DNA from: Apium graveolens
Lineage: Eukaryota; Streptophyta; Magnoliopsida; Apiales; Apiaceae
Assembly (NCBI RefSeq): GCF_009905375.1
Contig: NC_133652.1
Span: 15,860,850 to 15,924,849 of the forward strand
DNA: 64,000 nt
Direction of reading: 5' to 3'
In this document: positions 32,028-44,026 of the stretch, piece after piece
How the letters are laid out: the number at the start of each line of letters is the position of its first letter
Position numbering within the stretch: position 1 is the stretch's first letter
Translations under genes and position numbers: made by a program
The notes under the pieces: generated by a model
The model's input: the letters and a program-made list of their open reading frames with translations, nothing else
Told to the model about the DNA's origin: nothing
The model's database searches: none

Positions 32028-32842
32028 AAAGAAAAAGACAGCAGCAACAAAGAAGAAAGGTTACTAGAAGAAAAAGACAGCAGCAGAAAAGACAAGGACA
32101 TTTACCAGAAGAAAGGTTACTAGAAGAAAAAGACAGCAGCAGAAAAGACAAGGACATTTACCAGAAATTTTATCTCTAAAGTCAAAAAGAAGGTGAAATG
32201 GCAGACAAATTACAGAAAGTGGATTCAGCTTTTGAAAAAGAGGAAAGAAAAAGAACGGAGGAAATTAAAAGGGAATCTTAGAAATAGAAATTAGTAGAAT
32301 CAACAGAGATTGAAAAACTCTATAAAAGTCATCTTGTAAATCATTAAGGGATATCAAAAATTTTCATCAATGAAAATAGCTGTTTATAAATTTTCTATGA
32401 GTAGCTAAACCTTTCTCTCTACAATCTCTATACAAGAAAATATTGTGAGATCGAAGTAAATATTATACTATGTCTATATTTAGTAATTGTTAAGACAGAT
32501 ATAATATTTTATTAAGTATTTTAGAGGATATCCCAGGCGATCCCAAGGTCAGGCTATATTCCAAAGCAAGGAAGCGAGAAGGGAAGGAGAGCCAAGACAG
32601 GTTGACAGCCATAGGTGATCTAGGATACTTATAAGGTATTATTCTGAATTTATGATTGCTAAATTATGATATTAGTAGAATGTTTATGGAACAGATCACA
32701 ATATGAGTATTGTTATGAGGTTGTAGACATTTAAATGAAATATGCTGATTTTTGGATATAATCATGTATATAATTGTTTATTATATATCTGTGTGCCTTC
32801 CCTCTTTAGGGTTATCAGATATAAAAAACGATCCCCGCGAAT
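32022..32842 (+). repeat. Inverted viral promoter and leader copy
   Basis: About 820 bp that is the reverse complement of 22798 to about 23616, including both 56 bp units, the TATA box (CTATAAAAG at 32320-32328) and the whole leader, ending GCGAAT at the host border. It gives the insertion inverted termini, and its promoter points right. It does not include the 47 bp array. Confidence 0.92.
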
Positions 32843-33401
32843 GCGTAGCCAGAAATACAGAGCAGTTACTAGGGATGGGACTACAGGACTCTTCTTTTGA
32901 TTCACTTCTCATCTTGTGAACATATAAAAAGGCCTCGAACTGAGTTACTATGGTACTATTCGGATTTTATATATAAGACCCCCATTTCTATATTCACTTT
33001 GAAGCTTCTAACAGTGCTGTACCTTTTGTATTTGCTTTCTTCATCTCCCTTCCACTCAACTTTAAAGACTTTGACCTTTATATGTAGTCGGGGTAGCTTT
33101 AGTTAGTAGTACGCAACCAATTAATATCATTGTATGATTGTTTCTATGCATTGATGCATCTCAATACCCTTTAGGCCCCTACCTTCTGCAGCTGTAGTTT
33201 TCTCAGTTTTTATAGTTATATATAAATATAATATTGTACTTTATGGTTGAATTGACCATTTAGTCCTATGAAATGCTAGTTTCTTGTGGATGATGAGGGA
33301 AAAAAACCTTCCAATGCTAGTAACTCAAGTTTTAAAAATGAAAACGGAGTCTAATAAATATTAAAGTTCTTTACATATGTCTCATTCTTCACATAGCAAA
33401 G
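32843..33401. other. Host DNA between the virus and the LRR gene
   Basis: It starts with GCGTAGCC, matching the left border. No coding region is supported. The part nearest 33402 should contain the 3' UTR of the LRR gene. Confidence 0.5.
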
Positions 33402-35412
33402 TTAAAGAACACCAGTTATCACCATCATAGCCATATTAACAAAGCAACACCAAAACCAGTGCATCTCAGTTCTTGAGGTTCCCATAGAAGCCACCATTGT
33501 GGAATCTTGATTGCTGCCAAACTTTGAACTTGTATCTACATTTTTCCCATAAACATTGACATCTTGCTGACATGATTTCACACCATGAGGAATTTTGGTA
33601 ATTGATAATGCACCGGTTGGGTAACAAAGATTTGGGTTATCCCAAGCACCGAAACGTGTACCCAGTTTCTCGTAAAACATTTCTGAGAACTTAAGCTCTC
33701 CTGTTAAATTGTTACCATGGACATATATTGCACTTATATTAGGCAAAGCTGCTAGTTTTGGTGAGAGATCACCTGTGAGATTGTTGTCATTAAGACCCAA
33801 AAATCTTAGGCTCCTGAGCTCCGAAAAGGACTCTGGAACTCTTCCTGTCAACCCCATATTGGACAAATCTAAGATGATTAGGCCTCGAAGGTTTTGCCAC
33901 TTAAGCCTCGCAATGTCTCCGCCAATGGGGTTTCTTGATAAGACTAGCTCTTCCAAGGAGCGCATTTCTGGCCTTAATTGTGACATGCCACCTGAAAAAT
34001 TGTTGTTGCTGAGGTCCAACAGAGTTAGATTCTTGAAATTACCAATTTCTCTGGGAAAATTCCCCGAGAATTGATTCTTGCTAAGATCAAGCTTTAACAG
34101 TGATTTCAGCCTGCTTAAAGTATAAGGCAAAGTCCCTGATAGTGAATTTCTGCTCAAGTCCAAGATTAAAAGCTTACTTAGTCTACCAAAAATAACTGGC
34201 ACTTGACCAGTGAAGTGATTTCCAGATAGCACTAGCCGCTCCAAGTTGAATAAATTGCCAACAGTTGTTGGTAATTCACCACCTAATCCATTTTCCAGCA
34301 GCACCAAGGATTGAAGTTTTTTTAGGTCACCGAAAGTGGTGGGAATTTGTCCAATAAGGCCAGGGTTGGATCTAAACTCTAGTGTCTCCAAGCTTCCAGA
34401 AAGTGTACTCCAATTATGTGTCGGGATTCTGATTGGATGATATCGTTGTGACATACAATTGAAGAACGACAGAAACTTGAGGTGCTTAAGTTCAAACAGA
34501 TGAGGACTAAATTGCATATTTGAGGCACATCCAAGAGAATTTTCATGAATTGGACCAATGTTCAACGCTGTGACATACCAAATGCCATCATATATATCAC
34601 AAGCAACACCCTGGAAGTAAATGTTAAGGGAACAAATTACCAACTGAATTTCAATTTAGAGTTCAGTAAAGCTCAAAGTATTCTTAACAGGAAACCAGTC
34701 AAAAAGAATGAAGAAGATCATTGTGGTGTTAAGTATATGTACTTAGAACATGTAAACTAAAAATCTCTTGTCTTATTCTTTTGGTTTCTCCTGTTCACCA
34801 ATCATTGATACAATAGCTATGTATTTGTTTTTTACTTCATTAATGGGACTAGTTTGCAGCTCAAAAATAGGAATAAACTGTATATACATTATCAGCTGAT
34901 TGGAGTGAACATATTGCTGTAAACAACTAAACATGTCAAAAATTCTAAACTGCAAATAGGTCCATCTTCAATATACATAACACTTAAATTAGCAAATTAA
35001 ACTAATTTCCCTATGAGCTAGAGTGAATCATCTATATTTTTACTTCAATCTCTATAAGAAATTAATATCTGCAAGTCACTTTTTTTCCTCAAATGTTGTA
35101 ATAAAGTGTTGTAAAAGAGCATACATTTAATTCTCAGAAAAATTACTATACAAACAAAAATAAACAGAGGGGATTGTTATATGAAGCAACCTGGATAGGG
35201 GTCCAACCACAAGGATCAGGATAGAGATCAGAGCCATTCCATCCTTTACCCACAAAGCCTTGAATGGTAGAATAAAGTGCTTCTTTTTCTCTTTTCTCCA
35301 TTGGAGCTCCTTCTGTTTCAATTTCTTGTCCATTACACCAGGAGAAACTGCTCATGTAAAGCACAAAGATTGCAGTAGAAAGGGCATAACTTGTTTTCTT
35401 GAAGTTCTTCAT
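33402..35412 (-). CDS. PII-2-like leucine-rich-repeat protein (two exons)
   Basis: A secreted or cell-surface LRR protein without a kinase domain, like PIRIFORMOSPORA INDICA-INSENSITIVE 2, which in Arabidopsis is needed for growth promotion by a root endophyte. Exon 1 is 35412-35191 and exon 2 is 34610-33402, phase 0 GT/AG, giving 476 aa, close to the family length. The ATG at 35412 is preferred; the upstream extension starts at TTG. Residues 1 to about 29 are a signal peptide. The KEALYSTIQGFVGKGWNGSDLYPDPCGW region and a GVACD junction follow. About nine to ten LRRs with LxxLxLSxNxFSG-type units come next, then a Cys-bounded cap and a hydrophobic C-terminal tail suited to membrane or GPI anchoring. 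No damage is seen. Confidence 0.9.
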
Positions 35413-36533
35413 TTGCCTAATTAAATATGAAAGCCTCAAGTAACTCCAATGCAAGCAAATCTTCTAAAAATTTGAGCCAAAACAGAGGTCTAAACTGGGA
35501 AAAAAAATATTAAGAAGATCTGAAGGTTTTTCTGTGTATAAAGAAAAATGAACAGAAAAGACTGCTTCTTTAAATCACTCTTCTTGTCAAGAATCAAGAT
35601 GGTAGAAAAGGTTTAGAGGAAATGGAGAGGCAAGTCCTAAACTTTGATATGTTTCTATGTAATATTTAGAGCAAAGCTAAGGAGTAGCAGAGTACTCAGA
35701 GCACTTGAATGTCTTGGAGATAAGCTCAGTTATCCATGCACGAACAAGTAATTATAGAAATGTCAATTATATAATCAGAACAGTATTTACCGAAAGAAAG
35801 CATTGAGTAACTATCTTTTACAAAGTAAATATATGTTTGTTTGGAAGGTGAAGATTCTAAAAGTTACCTCTTGCCGTAGGTACGTACCCCCTCACTCCCT
35901 TTACACGTTTAGGGTTCAAACATTGTTGAAGATAAGGTGTGAGTGTGAGTGTGTTTAAGTAGAATAAAAAAATCTAAAATTTTGTCATCGATTCGGTATT
36001 CACACAAAAAATTAATATGTTACTCTTATAGTCGTTAATAAACACGATAAGATATGTTGTAACAATTATCTGTCAGGATCTGAACTCAGCCTATAAGATG
36101 CATGGAGTAAATAAGTCACTGGGTAGCTAGGGATGGATCATTAGTTTGGCAGTTGAAAGATTAAAGATTTAGACAGCGAGGCAACATTAATTGTGAGGAT
36201 CAACATTCGATTAAAGTTGTTTGAAGGAGTGTGTTGGGGCCTGGGGATGTTAAGGGGACCAAGTTGCATGCAGAAGGGCGAGAGAAGAGGTACATGATAC
36301 ATGATACATGATACATGATGTAGATGTAGTAAATTGCATGCAAGACAAAGGTAGGATTCTCAATTCTGTCTCCGGGTAACTTTCTTCTCTCTTTTTAAGC
36401 TGTTGGCTGTAAACTACCTTTCTGTAATTGATAGAAAAGGACAGGGGACTGCACTGAGATACTCTGAAAGGTACACATTTCTGCTTCCCTTCAAATTTGA
36501 TACATACGTATATATGACTAGACTCTTTAGAAA
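35413..36533. other. Upstream region of the LRR gene
   Basis: About 1.1 kb with no supported gene. It should hold the 5' UTR and promoter of the minus-strand LRR gene. A short microsatellite of about four ATGATAC units occurs at about 36293-36320. The last five bases, ACAAG, are the target-site copy of the next element. Confidence 0.5.
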
Positions 36534-36538
36534 ACAAG

Positions 36539-37256
36539 TGTTATCAATCTTGTACGATAAAGACATTATTATATATATATTTAATATATAACTAATTCAT
36601 AAGAACATTGTTAATTCTTAAATCACATAAGCATATAAGAATTAACAATTAAATTAGGAGAAGGGTTTGAGAAAACAAACAGAGATTGGATTTAATCTCG
36701 AGTCCAGAAAACTGTCTCCTTAAAGCAGTTTCGCCCCGCACCATCCGTGTTTAGCGACCTGCTTCCCAGGATAAAACGAGATATTAGTATAATCGATAGA
36801 TCGAATATACTCTCAGCGAACTTGAACTGAGCCCGAGAACTATCACCGGAATATTGAAAAAATTTAAGACTAAAGAGACCAAGAATGAAAGAGATGACTC
36901 TTATTTCCTTGACTTAATAAAACTGGTGCCCTAAGACTCTATTTATAAAGAGAGGCTTGAAAGGACTTGTTTTTCTTTTCGATGTGGTACATGGTATTTA
37001 TAAGAAAAACTAATGAATAGGTTTGTGCTACTCTCGATGTGGTACAAAACCACTTTTCAAATTAAAAGGTAAAACTTTGGAACATCAGTTCTCATTCACC
37101 TTTTACTCATTTTGAGCGTGTTAATATGCGTTGGAATCCCCTCGAAGAGAAGAATACGTTCCAATAAATACACACCACTAACACATAATGTGTCTCACTC
37201 ATATAGAGTCTCAAAATGATTCACAACTTAGTCTAAAATACTAAGTTTATCCAACA
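36539..37256 (-). repeat. Left (3') LTR of the non-autonomous element
   Basis: 718 bp from TGTTATCAATC to ATCCAACA on the plus strand. It is near-identical to 41837-42554, with scattered single-base changes. Confidence 0.93.
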
Positions 37257-40200
37257 ATCCCCCACAAATGAGATTGATGGTCCAGTAGCACGCACCACAT
37301 AGACACCACATAGACAGACAGATGTGGAGCTTGACTTAGTGATAGTTCTGGCAGTCAGATATAGCATACGATAGGTAGAGAATGCTCCTTGAACCTTCGC
37401 TCAAATAAGTATATCGACTTTACTGGTAGACAGTATGACGCGATGTCCTTGAACTGTTCGACCGTTTGTGTAAACGATGACATACTCGTCACTATATATT
37501 TCCTGACTCATTCAGTTCTCATGATTATGTCCATTTTGGCCCTGGAACATCGTCCTGGTTCTGCAAGAGTTTCTAAAGAATTGTGCCTCGCAATTCTCCT
37601 TTGAAACGGCCATACTTCTCTCTTACATAGGTGATCTTTATCTTATAGAGTAACTCGTGTTTACTCAACCGAATATTATGTATTCAAACTTGAAATCGTT
37701 GTATTCGTCAAAGATTATTAAAAGCATAAAGCTTAACCTTGTACCTTACGGGTCTCACTGTTTCATCATCATAGAAATAGGTCAGGGGTTACCCCCACAG
37801 TGATTTTGTCATCATGATTTAGTTGTCCCATTAAACCAAGTTCTTGGGATCTCCAGTCAGCAAGGTTGGGTGTCCACCATGACGCCGTTAAGCAATAGGC
37901 AAGGCTCATTCCTCTCGATGATTTGACAACTATCTCTCGGTCTAACTAGATTCCCTTGTCTTAAACAGATTCGTTCTGTTTAAGCATCTGGTTAGTGGAT
38001 CCAAACATTATCATTTGACTTTACATAGTCAATCATGATAATTCTCGTTGAGAATAGTTGTTTAATGGTATTATGTCCTCATCATAGATGTGAGACATAC
38101 CATTTCATACACAATAATGTGATCTCCCAATTTGCATATTGATTACACGATATATGCATATTGAAGACACATTTTCCTTGTCATTTAGGAATATCCTTAC
38201 AAAATGGCTACTCAGCCTTTTAACTGCATTTATTTTATGCACCAGACTCGTATTCCATCATGAATCGAGCTAAGTTTAGGATTTCCATGACACGACTGCT
38301 AAGTGTGAAATGTATTCTCGAATGACTTTTAAGTTCTTAAAGTCAAATATCTAATTTACATACTATATCACATAGTACAATTAGATATCTTTCGTATTGC
38401 AGTCCAAGCTCACGAGCACATATCATACACCTTAAATCTCATTGCAATCACTTCCAAGTGACCAATTTCCATTGTACTCGTGCATCTACCCAGTTTACCA
38501 ACTGTGTAGCCTATGTCTAATTTTGTACAATTTTAAAAAGTACAACAGACTTGCAATCCTTCTTGAGAGATCCTTGTTCAGCTACGCTTGGATAAATATA
38601 AATCCATTCCAGCTATGACAACTTTAGCTTCGTTGATCTCTTCAAAATTCACATCACCAACATGTGACATGTATCATCTAAAACTTTTAAAGTCACGAAG
38701 ATTGTAATCTTCAAATAAAACTTTTCAATCTCATCAAGATTTTCAGAGATGATCCTCTTGTCATTACTTCTCGTAATGATCAGATCACTCACATGCAATC
38801 AATTATGACTTGCATATCAAGTGTAAATAACACATGCACACTTGTCAATTCTCTGATTTTGAATCAGTTTGACATCTCATATTGACATATTTCACATTTA
38901 TGAAATAACTTTACTAGTTATTACTTAAGGCTTCACTTGTTATTGATATTACCAGCTTTTAGCGTCCCAAAAACCAGCAATTTCAGTTTGCATCATTACC
39001 GAGTTTAAGCATCCTTAAACTGGCAATCCTTATTCACATAGCAACCAATTTTGAGCGTCCTCAAAATGGCAACCATGTCATTTATTTGAAGCTATTGCTT
39101 ATCATAGCAATAACAAATTTAATATGCCATTATTTCGTGTCAATGTTGTTTCACTCAACATGATCACCGAAAATACAGATTTTCTACTCTTGCTTTATCT
39201 AGAGCAACCCTCGGGTTCACGTAAATAGATATTTCTCCAAATATCTATTTAGAAAGACCATCTCAATGTTCATTGATGCACTTTTAAATTTCACAATACG
39301 ATAATTTTAGTATCATCTTAATGAACCTTATTCTCAAAACTCGAGAATATTTCATAAATTATATAAGGTCATCACTTTCGACTGTAATATTTTTGTATCA
39401 GTCTGACCTTATACTTCCTTCAGACCCAGATATATTTTCCCAATTTAAAAATTCATTTGGGTCCTAATGCTTCTATCTCGTAAGAAGATCTATATATTTT
39501 TTAAACAAGATTTTGTCAAACAGAACCACTCTCTCTATTTCTTAACATCCTTTCCCCCACAAAGGACATAGAGAGAACATGCACAATCCATTTTCTAGTA
39601 CACGTGCTAGAAAATCTTGATTTATTGACTCTCAGTAATAGTCAAATTTTCTCTTGATATATTCACTTATCAAGAAATTATACGAGAAGCGCATTGCTTC
39701 TATTAAATTTACGAGTTCACCTTCAAGCAAATTATCAAGACATTCGGGACTAGCAATTATCCAAGTCTTTTGCTTTCTGCAGGTTCATCCTCACATTCAT
39801 CCAATAACTCGTAAGTTCATTTAGATGACTTTTAATTACAGATCTACTAGGATCTACTAGCTTATCGCATAAGCATTCCTAAACTCTGTAATAGTATTCT
39901 TACGAATCTCAAAAATTAGATTCATATATCGGATATTATTAGACTCAACCATTGTCTATGTATCCATCCAAAATATCTCAATTGATTTTGGATCTCATGC
40001 TACCAACAGAGGTATTGGTATCAAGTTTCGAGATACCTCCACATTTCAATTATTTTCAAGAATGTTTCATTACATTCCACTATTCATAGAAAATTCAATA
40101 ATTTTCTATTTTAGATACCCCACAATTTTAATATTTTACAGAATGTCAGAAAATATTCCAAAACTAATAGGAAATTTAATTATTTCCTTTTGTGGTATCA

Positions 40201-41836
40201 TGTTTAAGGAACGATTAGCCCTTCGTAACTAATATCCTCAAATTCAGTGATAGTCTGAGCTGATCACAATCGTTTTGCATCTCTCTCAGAGCGCAACTCA
40301 AGCCTGCATCTACTCCATTTATTTAATGCGAGTAAGGTGCAACGACCTCATGAATATTCACGTTGCAAACAGAATTTGCCCGGTGATTATTCATCATCAA
40401 ATTTATTCACTACCATCTTAATTATCTGTATTAAGTTGGATTTACCCTTGAGTTTATCGAGCACACATCTCTCTATTTAGCTTCAATATTGACTCGACTA
40501 CGAGTACGAGTGATAAATGTTTTACTATCAAACCAGACAGTAAACACGTATCGTGTCACTACCTCTCATCTGAGCAGGTTTTACGTCATTCATTAAAACC
40601 TATAAGATTTTAATATCATGTTTAAAGAACTTCCCGTGGTTCTTATCATTAAAAATTCAATTACCGAATTTCTCTAAAATATTTACATGGTTCACACGAA
40701 CCTACATTTCTGGCTCACCTACTGGTACAACCATAAAAGGCCCAAGGAAGAATATAAATCTTCAATAACCCCACATTCAGTGATCCTTGATCAACTGATG
40801 CGTTAGGGTTAACAACTTTTCGGATTCTCTCCGAAGTTCAGCATAACTACTGAGATCAATATTCGCCGTATTAAGTATCATATGGATCACTATAATAGGC
40901 TCGTGTGTCACTGCCGCAGCAGACCGACACCAACACGTGAAATTACTATTTAACTGGAGGAAAAATCCAACCAGAAAAATATAATTTAGGTGCCGACCCA
41001 TAACCTGTACTCCAGGCCCATTAGGTTTTTTAATGTGGAGAATCCTGAGCAATTGTAAATCTGGTTCACTTCAGCTGCCCACCTCGTCACATTATTTAAC
41101 AACAAACATGTTACTGCATTCTATCCAGTATTACAAGTTTGTGATATAACTCCATTATTAAAGATTAAACAATAATAATTGATGCCTTATCATCACTCAA
41201 CAATGATTAAAAAATTAATCACCAAATAATCAAGTTCCATCATGAAGGGTCACATTTATGTAGCCATATCATTTAATTGCATAGCAATATCATGTTATGA
41301 ACTTGCAAACACGCATGTAAACTATAGCATATACGATTTTTGTATCAGTGTACTAATAATTCCAAAATCAATTCAGAATTAAGAAATCAATCACCATGTT
41401 AACAAAACATTTTAAGCTATCCATTAATAGCGAAAACATGGACGAATTATAAATTTGGGTTTAATCTACCAATTTATAATGATCAACCCGAGAGAGATGT
41501 CACCAAATATGTCCACTTGAATATAAGTTGATCATAAATCAATAACCATTAAAGCATCAATAGCCTTATAAGAAACCAATTATCCAACAACTTTGTGCTT
41601 ACTTTTGCCTCGTACCTGTTATGCTTAAACAAAGCACCACTTAAAATCAAATTTATATTAATTTCAAGCACATGGCAACAAGTGATCAAAGAAATTAACG
41701 CACTAAATTTAATTTAATTAATGAGACAAATAATGGCCACTCATATACCTATAAATAAATCCAATTTAAACAATCAAATTGACTTTTGCGTCTACTCACA
41801 AGAAAGTATGAAAATTGAAGAAAACTGCTTTAAGAT
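37257..41836. other. Internal domain of the non-autonomous element, non-coding
   Basis: It begins on the left with CCCCCAC, the complement of the polypurine tract. The rest is AT-rich and full of short stops in all frames. The longest open stretch (91 codons, 41052-40777, minus strand) resembles nothing I know. I see no tRNA, hairpin array or captured gene. Confidence 0.7.
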
Positions 41837-42554
41837 TGTTATCAATCTTGTACGATAAAGACATTATATATATATATATTGAATATATAACTAATTCATA
41901 AGAACATTGCTAATTCTTAAATCACATAAGCATATAAGAATTAACAATTAAATTAGGAGAAAGGTTTGAGAAAATAAACATCGATTGGATTTAATCTCGA
42001 GTCCAGAAAACTGTCTCCTTAAAGCAGTTTCACCCTGCACCATCCGTGTTTAGCGACCTGCTTCCCAGGATAAAACGAGATACTAGTATAATTGATAGAT
42101 CGAATATACTCTCAGCGAACTTGAACTGAGCCCGAGAACTATCACCGGAATATTGAAAAATTTAAGACTAAAGAGACCAAGAATGAAAGAGATGACTCTT
42201 ATTTCCTTGACTTAATAAAATTGGTGCCCTAAGACTCTATTTATAAAGAGAAGTTTGAAAGGACTTGTTTTTCTTTTCGATGTGGTATATGGTATTTATA
42301 AGAAAAACTAAGGAATAGGTTTGTGCTACTCTCGATGTGGTACAAAACCACTTTTCAAATTAAAAGGTAAAACTTTGGAACATCAGTTCTCATTCACCTT
42401 TTACTCATTTTGAGCGTGTTAATATGCGTTGGAATCCTCTCGAAGAGAAAAATACGTTCCAATAAATATACACCACTAACACATAATGTGTCTCACTCAT
42501 ATAGAGTCTCAAAATGATTCACAACTTAGTTTAAAATACTAAGTTTGTCCAACA
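41837..42554 (-). repeat. Right (5') LTR of the non-autonomous element
   Basis: 718 bp from TGTTATCAATC to GTCCAACA on the plus strand, followed directly by the target duplication ACAAG. Confidence 0.93.
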
Positions 42555-42559
42555 ACAAG

Positions 42560-43772
42560 TACTTACAACATATTTAAATATGTATACTGTAATTATTCTT
42601 CACTTATTTTAGAGTAAAGGTTAAGTAAGTTGAGACCTACCCCTTTATAAAATATTCAACATATACGCTACATGCGTTTGTAAATCTATCCCGGGTAACT
42701 TAGCTGGTTGAGACCATGACTTTTGGGACCTATCCTCCCAAGATCTCGATTATGATTTATGAAAATCATTTAAAGTGAAAAATGCGGTATTAGAAGTCTA
42801 TTCTACTTCAAAAATGTTCAATTTTAAATACTTGCACTAAACAAGCAGCAGAAAATCAAACTTAAGACCTTTGACATTAAAATTTAAAACTGATACCAAT
42901 CCCTCATAAGTCAGAACAACTTAAGGTGTCAGCTAATTTATCTACCCTTGCATGTACTTTTGCACTTGCCTATAGGACTGGAAATCTTCACTATATTCAA
43001 TGGAGGTGATGAGGCTTCTCAAAAGAAGTACCTGGTATTCAAGTTCAATTTCCATCAGATCCCAACCCCATCTCTCATTAACAAGATGATCTGGCCTTAT
43101 GATGTAACTCCTCCATAATTTCATTTACATTCTCTGCTGCAAATTGGACCAATCTCACAGTGAGACATTTCAATCACTACTTTGGACCATTTTAATACAC
43201 TTGTCTTCAAAATCATTAGAGCTCTAGGAAATGAAAATTGCAGTCATGCATTTCAATAACTTATATTTTTACAGAGGTAAATCAAGTGAAAAGATGGAGT
43301 AAACTATACATATTCAACCCTTTCTTCATTTAACTCAATTATTACAAGCTAAAATAATTGTTGTTGCACTCAAAAATCAGCAAGTAAAAAAACTCATTTT
43401 ACCTTTTACTTGAAGTAGACACTTGAATCTTGACTCACTTTACCCCCTAGAGGAACTAATTAACAGAGCATAAGTTATAGAAATTGATGCAATTAAGCTT
43501 TTAGCTAATTGGACCACCATAAGCAGAGGACATTGAAGCTATGGTGAGAGATTTCTCAGCCAAACCAGCTTATTTCATAGCTAAACAGGCCTAATAGAAC
43601 TGAATGGTCCTTTTCTTTCTTTAGTTATTCACATACTTGCATATCGGATTGATTAGCCTACAAGATATGACTTTTAACATAACATCTAGACTCTAGGTTT
43701 CATCTAGTACACTCATCATTGTTACCTTAGATTTACACCAATAAACAGCAAGTCAGCAACTACAAATTACTA
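42560..43772. other. Intergenic DNA with one exon-like ORF
   Basis: Mostly AT-rich. A 60-codon ORF on the minus strand (43124-42942) has protein-like composition (Trp, Tyr and Glu spread, an amphipathic helix) and an acceptor-like TTTGCAG just upstream. I do not recognise it and found no partner exon. It could be a fragment of a decayed gene. Confidence 0.3.
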
Positions 43773-44024
43773 CTCCCTCCCTCCCAAAATGTTTCTCTCA
43801 TTTTGATTTTTTGTACTGTTCATGTTAAGCGATTGATTAATTTACGTGTAATCTATAAGATCAAACATGATCATGAGTGATTTTGTTAGATCTATATTTA
43901 TGAGTACTTTAATACAATTAAGTTTTAATATTTAAAACTAATACGAAATTAAAGATATTAACAATCAAAATTGTGCAATGATAAACGTGTCTAACAAAAA
44001 GAGGAAATGTTTTTAGGGACGCGG
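43773..44024. mobile_element. Stowaway-like MITE
   Basis: 252 bp starting CTCCCTCCCTCCC, with the right end a degenerate inverted complement (GGGACGCGG). TA flanks both ends (43771-43772 and 44025-44026). Near the ends, ATGTTTCTC on the left pairs with GAGGAAATGT on the right. Its length nearly equals that of the MITE at 13101, but the interior differs. Confidence 0.75.
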
Positions 44025-44026
44025 TA

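Larger units (their letters stand above)
22795..32842 (-). mobile_element. Endogenous caulimovirid (integrated plant pararetrovirus)
   Basis: One nearly full circle of a caulimovirid genome (about 8.8 kb, 22795 to about 31585) plus terminal duplications, read on the minus strand. Gene order from right to left: two small coiled-coil ORFs, movement protein, small coiled-coil ORF, virion-associated-like ORF, coat protein with zinc knuckle, protease-RT-RNase H, TAV-like ORF, then promoter and leader. This is the caulimovirus/soymovirus-type order. There is no integrase, as expected. The left end lies at the tRNA-Met primer site, where the viral minus strand starts. The right end carries a direct leader copy (31586-32027) and an inverted promoter-leader copy (about 32022-32842). 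Copies differ by only a few bases, which suggests recent insertion. The coat protein ORF has one in-frame stop. Genus not assigned. Confidence 0.92.
36539..42554 (-). mobile_element. Non-autonomous LTR retrotransposon, 718 bp LTRs
   Basis: Two LTRs of equal length (718 bp each) are flanked by perfect 5 bp target duplications ACAAG (36534-36538 and 42555-42559). A G-rich polypurine tract adjacent to the left LTR on the minus strand shows that the element reads leftward and that the left LTR is the 3' one. The internal 4.58 kb holds no gag or pol that I can recognise and no ORF over about 100 codons, so it must borrow proteins, like LARD-type elements. The LTR start TGTTGGATAAAC is copia-like. 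No clear primer-binding site is visible next to the right LTR. Confidence 0.9.

Noticed and set aside
35413..35454. Longer N-terminus for the LRR protein
   Set aside because: It begins with TTG; the ATG at 35412 gives a good signal peptide.
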